Assembly: GCA_045629045.1 (NCBI GenBank)
Contig: JAZQQM010000027.1
Span: 116,201-180,200 of the forward strand
DNA from: JAILLW01 sp045629045
GTDB taxonomy: Bacteria > Bacillota > Clostridia > Lachnospirales > Lachnospiraceae
Direction: 5' to 3'
DNA: 64,000 nt
Numbering within the stretch: the first letter of the stretch is position 1; every line of letters starts with the position of its first letter. The notes beneath the pieces were generated by a model. The model was not told where the DNA came from and did not search any database. It saw only the letters and a list, made by a program, of their open reading frames with translations. Both the position numbers and the translations under genes were made by a program. Of the stretch, positions 45,468 to 55,311 are shown one piece after another.

Positions 45468-46475
45468 ATGGTTTTAGGAAATTCATATGGTATAGATTTA
45501 GGTACCAGTAATATTAAAATTTACAGTATGTCTGACGATTCTATTCTTGTTGAGAAGAATATGATAGCCATAGAGGGCAGAAGTAATATATTCGCATACG
45601 GAGATTCCGCATATGATATGTACGAAAAAGCGCCTTCAAATATTTCTATAACATTCCCCTTATCCAACGGTGTTATTGCGGACATTAAGAATATGGAACA
45701 ATTGGTTCATTTCTTTATAAATGACTTGTCGCGAAATAATATAAAACCCGCAGATTATTACATTACCGTACCCACGGATGTTACCGAAGTAGAAAAAAGA
45801 GCTTTTTACGATCTTGTTAAAGAGGCCGATGTAAAGGCAAAGCATATCTGGGTTGTGGAAAAAGCAGTTGCCGACGGTTTAGGTCTTGATGTTGATGTCA
45901 AAAATTCCCAGGGTGTATTGGTAGTGGATGTAGGATACGATACAACCGAAATCTCAATTCTTTCTTTGGGAGGAATTGTTCGTTCGCGTCTTATTAAAGT
46001 AGGCGGATATAAGTTTGATGAATCCATAAGAAATGCCGTGAGAAAACAGTTTAACCTTGTAATCGGTCAAAAGACAGCAGAGCTTGTTAAAAATGAGTTG
46101 CGAACCCTCGAGAAAGAAGGCGAAGGAGCCATTGTATACGGAAGAGATCTTGTTACGGGACTGCCTGTTGAAAGAGAACTTCCCACAAAGATTGTTTGTG
46201 AAGCTATGGCGGAGCAATTTAGGGTAATTATCGATAATATTAAAGTAATTCTCGAGCTTACACCTCCCGAATTAGCCGCAGATATTTATAAACACGGTTT
46301 GTATCTGACAGGCGGCGCATCCCAAACATCACACCTTGCTTCCTTAATCAGCAAAAGCACAGGCCTTAAAGTTAACGAATCCGAAAATCCGGTAACTTCA
46401 GTAGCTTTGGGATTATCAAAGGTTATGAAAGACAACAATTATCGTTCAGTAGCATATTCTATCGAAGGTAAGTAA
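45468..46475 (+). CDS. mreB: rod-shape-determining protein MreB/Mbl
   Basis: This actin-like protein polymerises under the membrane and directs lateral wall synthesis. The 335 residues include the phosphate loops GIDLGTSNIKIY and VVDVGYDTTEIS, the adenosine motif YLTGGASQTSHLA, and an amphipathic N-terminal start. ATG 45468 follows AAAGG by seven bases. It heads mreB-mreC-mreD-PBP2-rodA. Confidence 0.96.
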   Translation: MVLGNSYGIDLGTSNIKIYSMSDDSILVEKNMIAIEGRSNIFAYGDSAYDMYEKAPSNISITFPLSNGVIADIKNMEQLVHFFINDLSRNNIKPADYYITVPTDVTEVEKRAFYDLVKEADVKAKHIWVVEKAVADGLGLDVDVKNSQGVLVVDVGYDTTEISILSLGGIVRSRLIKVGGYKFDESIRNAVRKQFNLVIGQKTAELVKNELRTLEKEGEGAIVYGRDLVTGLPVERELPTKIVCEAMAEQFRVIIDNIKVILELTPPELAADIYKHGLYLTGGASQTSHLASLISKSTGLKVNESENPVTSVALGLSKVMKDNNYRSVAYSIEGK

Positions 46476-47345
46476 ATGAGTCCAATGGTACCAAGAAAAG
46501 GAGAACGTTTTACCATCCCGGGAAAATATCTCCTTTTTGTTTTAACAATATTATGTATTATTCTTATTGTAGTTTCCTTTAATACTGATGTATTATCAAA
46601 ACCCATCAGTACTGTGGGAGGCTTTTTGGTGACGCCTCTTCAAAGCGGCATTTCAAAAGCCGGTTCTTTTATGTTTGACAGAAACGAAAATCTAAAAACA
46701 CTGGAAGAATTAAACGAAGAAAACGAAAAGCTTAAAGCTCAGATTGACGAGCTTACCATCGAAAACATAAAGCTCCAGCAGGACAGATACGAGCTCACTT
46801 CATTACGTTCGTTATATGAACTGGATTCCCAATATGATGATTACGAAAAAATAGGAGCCAGAATTATTGCCAAAGATTCCGGTAATTGGTTCCACAGTTT
46901 TGTTATTGATAAAGGCCGGGATGAAGGCATTATGGTCGATATGAATGTAATGGCAGGTTCCGGACTTGTGGGCCGCGTTACCGATGTGGGGCCCCATTGG
47001 GCCAAAGTCCTTTCGATTATTGACGACAGTTCGAATACCTCAGGAATGATTCTTTCAACATCGGACAATTTAATTGTATCCGGTGATTTACAGTTATATG
47101 AAGACGGTGTTATCCCATTCGAAAAGCTTGTTGACTCAGCCGACAGAGTAGTAGAAGGCGATAAGATTGTTACTTCCAATGTTTCGGATAAGTATCTTCC
47201 GGGAATTTTAATCGGTTATATTAATACAATCAATAAAGATTCAAACAACCTTACTAAATCAGGGCTTGTAACTCCTGCCGTCGACTTTGAACATTTGGAA
47301 GAAGTTCTCGTTATTAACAAAGTTAAAGAATCTGTTGAGGAGTAA
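46476..47345 (+). CDS. mreC: rod-shape-determining protein MreC
   Basis: MreC bridges MreB, MreD and PBP2 outside the membrane. The 289-residue protein has one N-terminal TM helix (about 17-37), a coiled coil (about 68-112, TLEELNEENEKLKAQIDELT) and a beta domain (ARIIAKDSGNWFHSFVIDKG, GLVGRVTDVGPHWAKVLSI). It abuts the mreB stop. Confidence 0.96.
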   Translation: MSPMVPRKGERFTIPGKYLLFVLTILCIILIVVSFNTDVLSKPISTVGGFLVTPLQSGISKAGSFMFDRNENLKTLEELNEENEKLKAQIDELTIENIKLQQDRYELTSLRSLYELDSQYDDYEKIGARIIAKDSGNWFHSFVIDKGRDEGIMVDMNVMAGSGLVGRVTDVGPHWAKVLSIIDDSSNTSGMILSTSDNLIVSGDLQLYEDGVIPFEKLVDSADRVVEGDKIVTSNVSDKYLPGILIGYINTINKDSNNLTKSGLVTPAVDFEHLEEVLVINKVKESVEE

Positions 47346-47360
47346 TTACGGAGTACAAAA

Positions 47361-47879
47361 GTGAAACGCTTTATCGTTGCTTTTTTATTAATATTAGTAT
47401 CATTTTCACTTCAAACCACTGTATTTAAGTGGATTTCTTTTGGTGGAATCGTACCCAATGTTCTTATAATTCTCACCGCAACTTACGGAATTATGCGTGG
47501 CGACAGAATAGGTCTTTTAATGGGCTTTTTCTGTGGTCTGCTTGCTGATATTTTCTTTGGTACATTTATAGGTCTTAACGCAATTATTTTCATGTATATA
47601 GGTTATTTAAACGGCAAATTTCATCAGGTATTTTATGAAGAAGATGTTAAATTACCATTGGTTTTGATATTTGTTTCGGACATAATTTACGGCTTTTCCT
47701 ATTATACAATTATGTTTCTTTTAAGAAGCAGATTTAATTTTTCTTTTTATTTCACGAATATTATTTTACCGGAAGTAATATATACAATAGTGGCTACTTT
47801 ATTTATTTATCCGATTTTGTTATTGATTCATAAAGCGCTCACCAAAGACGAACGTAAGGATGGAATAAGATTTGTTTGA
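47361..47879 (+). CDS. mreD: rod-shape-determining protein MreD
   Basis: This 172-residue protein has five to six TM helices (MKRFIVAFLLILVSFSLQTT, GLLMGFFCGLLADIFFGTFIGLNA). It starts at GTG 47361 with GGAG seven bases upstream. It overlaps the PBP2 start by eight bases. It is the membrane part of the elongasome. Confidence 0.92.
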   Translation: MKRFIVAFLLILVSFSLQTTVFKWISFGGIVPNVLIILTATYGIMRGDRIGLLMGFFCGLLADIFFGTFIGLNAIIFMYIGYLNGKFHQVFYEEDVKLPLVLIFVSDIIYGFSYYTIMFLLRSRFNFSFYFTNIILPEVIYTIVATLFIYPILLLIHKALTKDERKDGIRFV

Positions 47880-50739
47880 GGAATTTAAAGAGAATTTAAT
47901 AAGCCTCATAAAGTCCAGGGTTTTCATTTTGATTATCCTGGTTTCTTTGCTTGCAATTGTTATGCTCAGAAGAGTATTTGATTTGCAGATAGTCCATGGT
48001 CAGGAATATATGAATTCCTTTGAGACAAGAATCAAAAAAGAAATAACAATAGACGGTGCAAGAGGTAATATTTACGATCGAAACGGAAATCTGCTTGCCT
48101 ATAACGAACTGGCTCATGCAGTCACAATCGAAGATGTATACGAAAGCGGAACCTTAAAGAATCTTAGACTAAATACCACCATTATCGAAACTATTAATAT
48201 AATCGAAGGTCACGGTGACAAAGTTGTATCCGATTTTAAAATCAAACTGGATAACAACGATAAGTATGTATATTCCGTGGAAGGCACAACCTTACTGCGT
48301 TTCCTGGCAGATGTTTACGGCCATTCATCCATTAATGATTTAACTGTCAAAGAAAGAACTGCAACACCTGATGATGTTATGGATTACTTATGCGGATGGG
48401 ACAGATTCAGAATAGGCTTATATGACGAAACCACAAAAAGGGCTGATTTTGTACCCGGTAACGGATATACCAAATCCGAACTTCTTAAGATAGTAAATGT
48501 TCGATTCGACATGAATAATAATTCTTTCCAAAAATATATTGCCACCACAATTTCTTCGGATGTTTGCGAAGAAACTGTAGCAATTATTATGGAAAACAAT
48601 AATGAACTTCAGGGTGTAGCCATTGCTGAAGGAACAATCCGGAAATACGTAGATCCTATATATTTGTCAAATATTATCGGATATACGGGTAAAGTATCAT
48701 CATCCGATGAACTTGCCACATTACAGGAGTTAAACGTCGATTATACAATTAACGATACGGTAGGTAAGCTCGGTATCGAAAAGAGCATGGAAAACTATCT
48801 TCAGGGCAGAAAAGGTTCTGAGACAATTTTCGTAAATTCGGTGGGTAAAACAACCGAAATAGCCAATTATGTAGAGCCAATTGCAGGTAATGATATATAT
48901 CTTACAATTGATAAGGATCTTCAAATTGCCGTATACAAAATGTTGGAAGAACATCTTGCCAGTATTTTGTACAGTAAAATTATAAATACAAAAGATTTCG
49001 ATGCATCCTCCGTATCGGCTTCCAAAATCATGATTCCGATTTATGATGTCTATATTGCTTTATTCAATAATAATATTATTGATATTAATCATCTTAATGC
49101 GCCCGATGCAAAGGAAAACGAAATAGATGTCTATAACAAATATATTGACCGCAAGAATAATGTTATGGCCAATCTTAACGAAGAATTGTTTAACAAGAAA
49201 ACTGTTTATGATAACCTTACAACAGAGTACAAAGTGTATGAGAGCTATATTGTAGATTATCTTTATCAGCAGGGTATTATAAACAAAGAATTAATCGACC
49301 AAAAAGATAAAACATATATTGCCTGGACCACAGATGAAGTTATTTCTGCATACGAATATCTGAATTATTGTATTTCCATGAACTGGATTGATGTATCAAA
49401 ACTGTCTTTGGACAATCAATATTCGGATTCTTCTCAGATATATCAAAAAATGATTGAATATGCCCTTGATGAATTAAGCGAAGATACCGGATTTATCAAA
49501 AAGATATTCACTTATATGATAAAAGCCGATGTTATTTCCGGCGCATCCATTTGTAAAGTGCTGATTGAACAGGATGCAATAGAAATTGATGAATCAAAGG
49601 AGCAGCAACTGTTTAACGGCGGCATCACCTCATATCATTTTCTAATGGAACGCATTAAGAATCTTGATATTACTCCCGCAATGCTGGCTCTTGATCCTTG
49701 TTCCGCCTCCTGCGTTATCACAGATGTTAATACAGGAGATGTACTTGCCCTTGTATCATATCCCGGATTTGACAATAACAAGCTGGCCAACGGCGTGGAT
49801 CCCGAATACTATGCTTCATTGCAGGCCGACTTGTCGACTCCTATGATTAATTACGCTACACGTCATAAAACAGCTCCCGGTTCTACATTTAAACCGGTTT
49901 CGGCAACTGCAGGATTACTCGAAGGAGTTATCTCAACTTCCACAAGGTTTACATGTACAGGTCTGTTTGATAAGATTGCTCCCCCGGCAGCATGCTGGAT
50001 ATATGGTCAGGGTTCCCACGGTTCCTTGAATGTAACCGAAGCCATCCGACATTCATGTAATATGTATTTCTATGAATTGGGATATCAGTTAGGTCAAACC
50101 TCCGACGGCTATTCTTCCGATTATGCATTAAGTCGCTTACAGATTTATGCGGATATGTACGGATTAACCGATTTAAGCGGAGTTGAAATAGAAGAATCAA
50201 CACCTACTTTTTCGACAACAGACGGTGTTCGATCATGTATAGGACAGGGTTCAAACGCATATACAACAGTCGGATTATCAAGATACATTACAACGGTTGC
50301 CAATTCCGGAACCTGCTATAATCTGACACTATTGGACAAAGTAACCGATAATTCGGGAAATATTCTTAAAGAAAATGATGCTACCGTAAGAAATACCATT
50401 TCCATGAACAGTTCTTATTGGAATGCTATACATCAGGGTATGAGAGACGTTATTTTAAATAGATCGGATTATGCAGATATGAAAGTAAAAGTTGCCGGTA
50501 AAACAGGTACGGCAGAAGAGCAGCATAACAGAGCAAACCATGCTTTATTTGTATGTTATGCTCCTTACGATAATCCGGAAATTTCTGTTGTAACAAGAAT
50601 TGCATACGGATATTCATCGACTTATGCGGCAACTACAACAAAAGATATACTTAATTATTACTTCGGATTAACATCGGAAGAAGAACTTATTACAGGAGAA
50701 GCGCAGACACTTGATGAAGTAGCTGCTCAGGCAGACTAA
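47872..50739 (+). CDS. mrdA: penicillin-binding protein 2 (elongasome transpeptidase), enlarged
   Basis: The transpeptidase of the elongasome cross-links peptidoglycan together with RodA. The 955-residue protein has an N-terminal TM helix (about 17-36), a PBP dimer domain (ARGNIYDRNGNLLAYNE) and, after a TIDKDLQIAV segment near residue 345, an extra helical insert of about 250 residues. The catalytic domain follows: Ser671 in GSTFKP, Ser728-Cys-Asn730, and Lys877-Thr-Gly-Thr. Typical PBP2 has about 630-700 residues. It starts at TTG 47872 with AAGGA 11 bases upstream. Confidence 0.95.
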   Translation: MFEEFKENLISLIKSRVFILIILVSLLAIVMLRRVFDLQIVHGQEYMNSFETRIKKEITIDGARGNIYDRNGNLLAYNELAHAVTIEDVYESGTLKNLRLNTTIIETINIIEGHGDKVVSDFKIKLDNNDKYVYSVEGTTLLRFLADVYGHSSINDLTVKERTATPDDVMDYLCGWDRFRIGLYDETTKRADFVPGNGYTKSELLKIVNVRFDMNNNSFQKYIATTISSDVCEETVAIIMENNNELQGVAIAEGTIRKYVDPIYLSNIIGYTGKVSSSDELATLQELNVDYTINDTVGKLGIEKSMENYLQGRKGSETIFVNSVGKTTEIANYVEPIAGNDIYLTIDKDLQIAVYKMLEEHLASILYSKIINTKDFDASSVSASKIMIPIYDVYIALFNNNIIDINHLNAPDAKENEIDVYNKYIDRKNNVMANLNEELFNKKTVYDNLTTEYKVYESYIVDYLYQQGIINKELIDQKDKTYIAWTTDEVISAYEYLNYCISMNWIDVSKLSLDNQYSDSSQIYQKMIEYALDELSEDTGFIKKIFTYMIKADVISGASICKVLIEQDAIEIDESKEQQLFNGGITSYHFLMERIKNLDITPAMLALDPCSASCVITDVNTGDVLALVSYPGFDNNKLANGVDPEYYASLQADLSTPMINYATRHKTAPGSTFKPVSATAGLLEGVISTSTRFTCTGLFDKIAPPAACWIYGQGSHGSLNVTEAIRHSCNMYFYELGYQLGQTSDGYSSDYALSRLQIYADMYGLTDLSGVEIEESTPTFSTTDGVRSCIGQGSNAYTTVGLSRYITTVANSGTCYNLTLLDKVTDNSGNILKENDATVRNTISMNSSYWNAIHQGMRDVILNRSDYADMKVKVAGKTGTAEEQHNRANHALFVCYAPYDNPEISVVTRIAYGYSSTYAATTTKDILNYYFGLTSEEELITGEAQTLDEVAAQAD

Positions 50740-50740
50740 T

Positions 50741-51847
50741 ATGTTTTCTAAATATGATTTTAGACATTACAACTTCAAATTAATAATATTCGTTCTTGCA
50801 CTATCAACCATAGGCATAATGGCCGTTTCATCGGCAGATGAATCATTATTCCAAAAACAGTTGCTCGGTGTTGTTGCAGGTGCCTTTATAATGATTGTTT
50901 TGTCGTTGTTTGATTATTCAATCATATTAAAGTTCTATTGGATATTTTATGCCATAAATATTGTCCTTTTGGTAATGGTAATTTTCTTTGGTGAAGAATC
51001 AAACAACGCCCAAAGATGGACAACAATTCTCGGTGTACGATTCCAGCCTTCGGAGCTTGCCAAAATACTTATTGTATTGTTCTTTGCAATGTTTATATTA
51101 AAGCATGAAGAAGACTTTAATTCCTTACGATATGTGTTGCTTTCAATAGCATTGTTTGCGGTTCCCGCCATTTTGGTATATGAGCAGCCCGACCTTTCCA
51201 CAACTATCGTAATATGCTTGATTTTTGCATCAATTCTTTTTGTGGGAAATTTAAGTTACAGAATAATAGGAGCTTTAATCGTTATTGCCATACCTATTTT
51301 CCTTATCTTAATGTATTTGATAATGCAGCCCGATCAAAAAATCGTAAATGACTACCAAAAAGGACGTATTATGTCTTTCTTCAATAAAGAAGAGACTGCC
51401 AATGATGCCGGTTATCAGCAAACATATTCGGTAATGGCCATAGGTTCCGGTCAGTTATCGGGTAAAGGTTACAGAAATAACGAAATTTATTCCGTTAAAA
51501 ATGCCGATTTCATTGCTGAGCAGCAGACCGACTTTATCTTTGCCGTAATCGGAGAAGAGTTTGGTTTTGCAGGTACAGCCTCTGTAATTTTACTTATATT
51601 CTTTATTGTAATCGAATGCTATATGATTGCGTTCAGAGCACGGGATGTGGCGGGGCGTATTATAGCCGCCGGCATAGGTACATCCATAGGCTTCCAGGGA
51701 TTTATTAACATAGGTGTTGTTACATATATTTTGCCTAACACAGGCTTGCCCCTGCCCTTCGTAAGTTACGGATTAACCTCATTGATTGCTTCATTTATAG
51801 GAATAGGTTTAGTATTAAATGTAGGGTTACAATGTAAAGGAAAATAA
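50741..51847 (+). CDS. rodA: peptidoglycan glycosyltransferase RodA
   Basis: RodA polymerises lipid II into glycan strands. This 368-residue SEDS protein has about ten TM helices and the conserved pieces AQRWTTILGVRFQPSELAKI, YEQPDLSTTIV, QQTDFIFAVIGEEFGF and NTGLPLPFVSYGLTSL. The catalytic Asp is the one in the DLST segment or nearby. It follows PBP2 by one base, as expected for a cognate pair. Confidence 0.97.
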   Translation: MFSKYDFRHYNFKLIIFVLALSTIGIMAVSSADESLFQKQLLGVVAGAFIMIVLSLFDYSIILKFYWIFYAINIVLLVMVIFFGEESNNAQRWTTILGVRFQPSELAKILIVLFFAMFILKHEEDFNSLRYVLLSIALFAVPAILVYEQPDLSTTIVICLIFASILFVGNLSYRIIGALIVIAIPIFLILMYLIMQPDQKIVNDYQKGRIMSFFNKEETANDAGYQQTYSVMAIGSGQLSGKGYRNNEIYSVKNADFIAEQQTDFIFAVIGEEFGFAGTASVILLIFFIVIECYMIAFRARDVAGRIIAAGIGTSIGFQGFINIGVVTYILPNTGLPLPFVSYGLTSLIASFIGIGLVLNVGLQCKGK

Positions 51848-51883
51848 TGTATAATACTTTATGGGGTATGTGGAGGTATTTTG

Positions 51884-52279
51884 ATGAATATTGCTTTAAT
51901 TGCACATGATGCTAAGAAAAAATTAATGCAAAACTTCTGTATCGCATATAGGGGTATTCTTAGTAAAAATGTATTGTATGCTACCGGTACTACCGGAAGA
52001 TTAATAGAAGAAGTTACAAACCTTAATGTTCATAAGTTTTTAGCCGGACATTTAGGCGGTGAGCAGCAGATTGGAGCTCAAATCGAACATAATCAAATTG
52101 ATCTTGTTATTTTTCTTAGAGATCCACTTACTGTTAAAAAACACGAACCTGATGTTAACAATGTTGTGAGACTTTGTGACGTTCACAATATTCCTTTGGC
52201 GACTAATCTTGCCTCTGCAGAATTACTTGTCAAATCATTGGATCGAGGAGATTTAGAGTGGCGTGAAATGTATAAATAA
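51884..52279 (+). CDS. mgsA: methylglyoxal synthase
   Basis: MgsA converts dihydroxyacetone phosphate to methylglyoxal and phosphate. The 131-residue protein shows IALIAHDAKKK (catalytic His), LYATGTTGRLI, LGGEQQIGA and FLRDPLT with the phosphate-binding and catalytic Asp residues. GGAGG seven bases upstream selects ATG 51884. Its end overlaps the start of the carboxypeptidase gene. Confidence 0.97.
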   Translation: MNIALIAHDAKKKLMQNFCIAYRGILSKNVLYATGTTGRLIEEVTNLNVHKFLAGHLGGEQQIGAQIEHNQIDLVIFLRDPLTVKKHEPDVNNVVRLCDVHNIPLATNLASAELLVKSLDRGDLEWREMYK

Positions 52280-53240
52280 GCCATTTTTAGTTTTAACAAT
52301 TATAGGAGCACTCTTTCTTACGGGTTGCTCTTCGAGTAAATATCCGATTCCTTATACTGCTGATACCGATATCAGCAGTTTTAGTATTGTAAATTCCGAA
52401 CGAACCAGTTCAAAAGCATCCTCATTCGCAAACAAATTATGTGTAGTCGATGAAAATATCAATGCTTCATCAATTCCGCTTACGGCAAGTGCAGCCGCAG
52501 GTTTATTTGACCTGTCGGAAAAAAATGTTATTTTTGCAAAGGATATACACAAAAAAATGTATCCCGCATCTTTAACCAAAATGATGACAGCTATTGTTGC
52601 ACTTAAAAACGGTAGCCCCGATATGGTATTAACCGCATCCTCTAACGTTAAAATCACCGAATCCGGTGCCCAGGTAATAGGCCTTAACAAAGGGGATACC
52701 ATGACTTTATCACAGGCGCTTAATATTCTTCTTATATACTCGGCAAATGATGTGGCAGTTTTGATAGCAGAGGGCATTTCGGGATCCGAAGAAGCCTTTG
52801 TGGAATTAATGAACAAAGAAGCACTGGCAATCGGAGCAACAAATACTCACTTTATGAATGCCCACGGATTAAATAACGAGGAACATTACTCAACACCCTA
52901 TGATTTATACTTAATCATGAACGAAGCAATTCAGTTCGAAACATTTAATGAAATAATTCATACTCCGGAATATAGCACTACTTATTATGATGCAAAGGGA
53001 AACCCGGTTGAAGTTAATATTAAATCAACCAATATGTATTTGAACGGGACTATCGAAATGCCGGCAGGTTTAACGGTAATCGGCGGCAAAACCGGAACTA
53101 CATCGGCTGCCGGACATTGTCTTATTATGCTAAGTAAAGATACCAAATCAAACCCCTTTATAAGTGTTGTAATGAAGTCCGATAATCGAGAAGACATGTA
53201 CGGTTATATGTCTATGTTGCTTAAGCAGATTACCAATTAA
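52263..53240 (+). CDS. D-alanyl-D-alanine carboxypeptidase, lipoprotein form
   Basis: The enzyme trims the terminal D-Ala from peptidoglycan stem peptides. The 325-residue protein carries the three serine-PBP motifs: SLTKM (SxxK), SAND (SxN) and GKTGTT (KTG). The signal peptide ends FLTGC, so it should be lipid-anchored, whereas DacA proteins usually have a C-terminal amphipathic anchor. Translation begins at GTG 52263, within the end of mgsA. Confidence 0.93.
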   Translation: MKCINKPFLVLTIIGALFLTGCSSSKYPIPYTADTDISSFSIVNSERTSSKASSFANKLCVVDENINASSIPLTASAAAGLFDLSEKNVIFAKDIHKKMYPASLTKMMTAIVALKNGSPDMVLTASSNVKITESGAQVIGLNKGDTMTLSQALNILLIYSANDVAVLIAEGISGSEEAFVELMNKEALAIGATNTHFMNAHGLNNEEHYSTPYDLYLIMNEAIQFETFNEIIHTPEYSTTYYDAKGNPVEVNIKSTNMYLNGTIEMPAGLTVIGGKTGTTSAAGHCLIMLSKDTKSNPFISVVMKSDNREDMYGYMSMLLKQITN

Positions 53241-53244
53241 CGGG

Positions 53245-53273
53245 TTGTATTTTAAGGGTATTTTTATTATAAT
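53245..53273 (+). promoter_or_regulatory. promoter of the small P-loop gene
   Basis: TTGTAT (53245-53250), a 17-base spacer and a perfect TATAAT (53268-53273). Confidence 0.65.
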
Positions 53274-53303
53274 ATTTTTAATATCTTTTAGGAGGGTTAC
53301 CAA

Positions 53304-53720
53304 ATGGTTCAATTAATTATTGGAGAAAAGGGTAAAGGAAAAACTAAAGTTCTTTTAGACAAGGTTAACGAGGAGGTATTAAGTGCATCGGGTAATTACG
53401 TTTACCTGGATAAGAGCTCAAAACATATGTATGAGCTTAATAACAAAGTTAGATTAATCGATGTTTCTAATTATTATATTGAGAACGCAGAACAGTTTAT
53501 TGGTTTTATTTCGGGAATTATTTCACAGGATCATGATCTTGAAAAAATGTTCTTTGATAATTTCTTAAGTATAGCTAATTGCTTTGATAATTTTGAAGAA
53601 GTACTTGATAAAATCGAAAAAATCAGCAATACCTTTAAGGTTGATTTCGTAATTTCAATGTCAAAAGTCGAGAGTGACTTATCGGATGCTTGGAAAAACT
53701 GCATCATTGCTTCTTTATAA
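53304..53720 (+). CDS. small P-loop protein of unknown function
   Basis: The 138-residue protein begins MVQLIIGEKGKGKTKVLLDKV, a Walker A-like loop (GEKGKGKT, residues 7-14). The rest (KVRLIDVSNYYIENAEQFIGFISGIISQDHDLEKMFFDNF, in part) has a possible Walker B-like strand, VDFVISM. It is half the length of a usual ATPase domain. Such proteins appear in Lachnospiraceae, sometimes mislabelled as PilT. I assign no function. A strong AGGAGGG precedes it. Confidence 0.75.
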   Translation: MVQLIIGEKGKGKTKVLLDKVNEEVLSASGNYVYLDKSSKHMYELNNKVRLIDVSNYYIENAEQFIGFISGIISQDHDLEKMFFDNFLSIANCFDNFEEVLDKIEKISNTFKVDFVISMSKVESDLSDAWKNCIIASL

Positions 53721-53743
53721 AATTTACATTAATCAGTATTCAT

Positions 53744-53776
53744 GAAGCGATATCCTCTGGGTATCGCTTCTTCTTT
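53744..53776 (+). terminator. intrinsic terminator after the small P-loop gene
   Basis: GAAGCGATATCC pairs with GGGTATCGCTTC across a TCT loop and is followed by TTCTTT. Confidence 0.85.
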
Positions 53777-53802
53777 GAGAATATATACGAAAGGAGGACC
53801 GA

Positions 53803-55191
53803 ATGGATAATAATAAAAAACCGACTAAATTAAAAAATCGCGGAATGAGTTTTGGCCTTGTTATCTTTTTGGTCATTTTTGTCTATGTTCTTATAGGTAT
53901 CTTCAATTATTTTTCTCAAAAGCATATCGAAAGCTACCAAGTCACAATGGGTTCTTTATCAAGCAATAATATTTTTAAAGGTGTTGCGTTAAGAGCCGAG
54001 ACTATTATCAGAGCGGACAATTCAGGATATGTTAATTATTTTGCAAGAGAATCGGAGCGTGTAGGTGTTGGAAATCTTGTATATTCTTTGGATGAATCCG
54101 GTAAATTATCGGAATATCTGTCGGCAGAAGGTGAAACAAACGATTTATCGGCCAAAGACCTTACCGAGTTAAAAACAGATATCTTAAGTTTTAATTCACA
54201 ATTTAATCCAAAAGAGTTTTCATCCGTATATGACTTTAAGTATTCTGTAGAAGGTACCGTTTTAAAGCTCTCAAATGCCAATATTTTGTCCGATATCGAT
54301 AAAATTAATAACTCCGGTGTTTCGTCATTGGTAACCTTCAGTAAAGCACCTATATCAGGTTATGTCGTATATTCAATCGACGGATATGAAGATATATCCC
54401 TTACAGATATGACACCCGAGCTTTATGATTATAAAAATTATAATAAAAAGCAATTGATAAGTAATGAACTTGTGGGAGAGGGAGATCCTGTTTATAAACT
54501 TTCCACACTGGAAGACTGGTCAATTATAATAGACGTTGATTCGGCCAAAGCAGACGAACTGATTGCGGAAGAATACGTAAAAGTCAAATTTTTGAAAAAT
54601 CAGAATACTTCCTGGGGACAGGTAAGCAATGTATACACTTGGGACGAAAATAATACATTCGTTGAATTAACCTTTACAAATTCAATGTTGTCATTCTGCA
54701 CAGACAGATTTATAGATATCGAATTGATTTTGCAGGAAGACAACGGCCTTAAAGTACCAAATTCTTCCATCGTTGAAAGAGAATTCTATATAGTTCCCAA
54801 GGATTATGTCACAAAGGGCGGCTATAACAATACTGACGGTGTTTACAGGCAAATATACCTAGAAGACGGTTCAACATCTGCCGAATTTATAGGTACCACC
54901 ATATACAATGAAGCGGAAGATGAGTATTATCTTGATGATATGATACTTAGAATGGGCGACGTTCTGGTCAAATCAGATTCAATGGAAACATATACACTCA
55001 GCAAAAAGGGCAGCCTTATAGGCGTATATAACATAAATAAAGGGTATGCCGACTTTAAACAGATCAATATTCTCTATCAGAACGAAGAATATTCAATAAT
55101 AAAGCCTAATACCATATATGGCTTATGTACATATGATTACATAGTTTTGGACGCTGCAAGCGTAAATGAAGACGAATTGATATATGATTAG
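53803..55191 (+). CDS. HlyD-like membrane protein encoded upstream of sepF
   Basis: The 462-residue protein has a short basic cytoplasmic tail, one TM helix (about 17-36) and a large extracellular part. It resembles HlyD-type adaptors: a barrel-sandwich start (GVALRAETIIRADNSGYVNYFARESERVGVGNLVYSL, in pieces VALRAE and VGVGNLVY) and a second half (GYVVYSIDGYE, DPVYKLSTLEDWSIIIDV). No export ATPase or exporter gene is nearby. Its position before sepF suggests a link to division or the envelope, but this is inference. GGAGG precedes the start. Confidence 0.8.
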   Translation: MDNNKKPTKLKNRGMSFGLVIFLVIFVYVLIGIFNYFSQKHIESYQVTMGSLSSNNIFKGVALRAETIIRADNSGYVNYFARESERVGVGNLVYSLDESGKLSEYLSAEGETNDLSAKDLTELKTDILSFNSQFNPKEFSSVYDFKYSVEGTVLKLSNANILSDIDKINNSGVSSLVTFSKAPISGYVVYSIDGYEDISLTDMTPELYDYKNYNKKQLISNELVGEGDPVYKLSTLEDWSIIIDVDSAKADELIAEEYVKVKFLKNQNTSWGQVSNVYTWDENNTFVELTFTNSMLSFCTDRFIDIELILQEDNGLKVPNSSIVEREFYIVPKDYVTKGGYNNTDGVYRQIYLEDGSTSAEFIGTTIYNEAEDEYYLDDMILRMGDVLVKSDSMETYTLSKKGSLIGVYNINKGYADFKQINILYQNEEYSIIKPNTIYGLCTYDYIVLDAASVNEDELIYD

Positions 55192-55243
55192 TCACAATAT
55201 CTAGACAAATTCATATTCTTTTTACTATATTTTGCGAAATAAG

Positions 55244-55272
55244 TTGACATTGAAATAAAAAACATTGATAAT
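55244..55272 (+). promoter_or_regulatory. sepF promoter
   Basis: TTGACA (55244-55249), a 17-base spacer and GATAAT (55267-55272), about 40 bases before sepF. Confidence 0.75.
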
Positions 55273-55311
55273 AAATATGTTAACTTTTGTGATTTAAAAA
55301 GGGAGATTATG

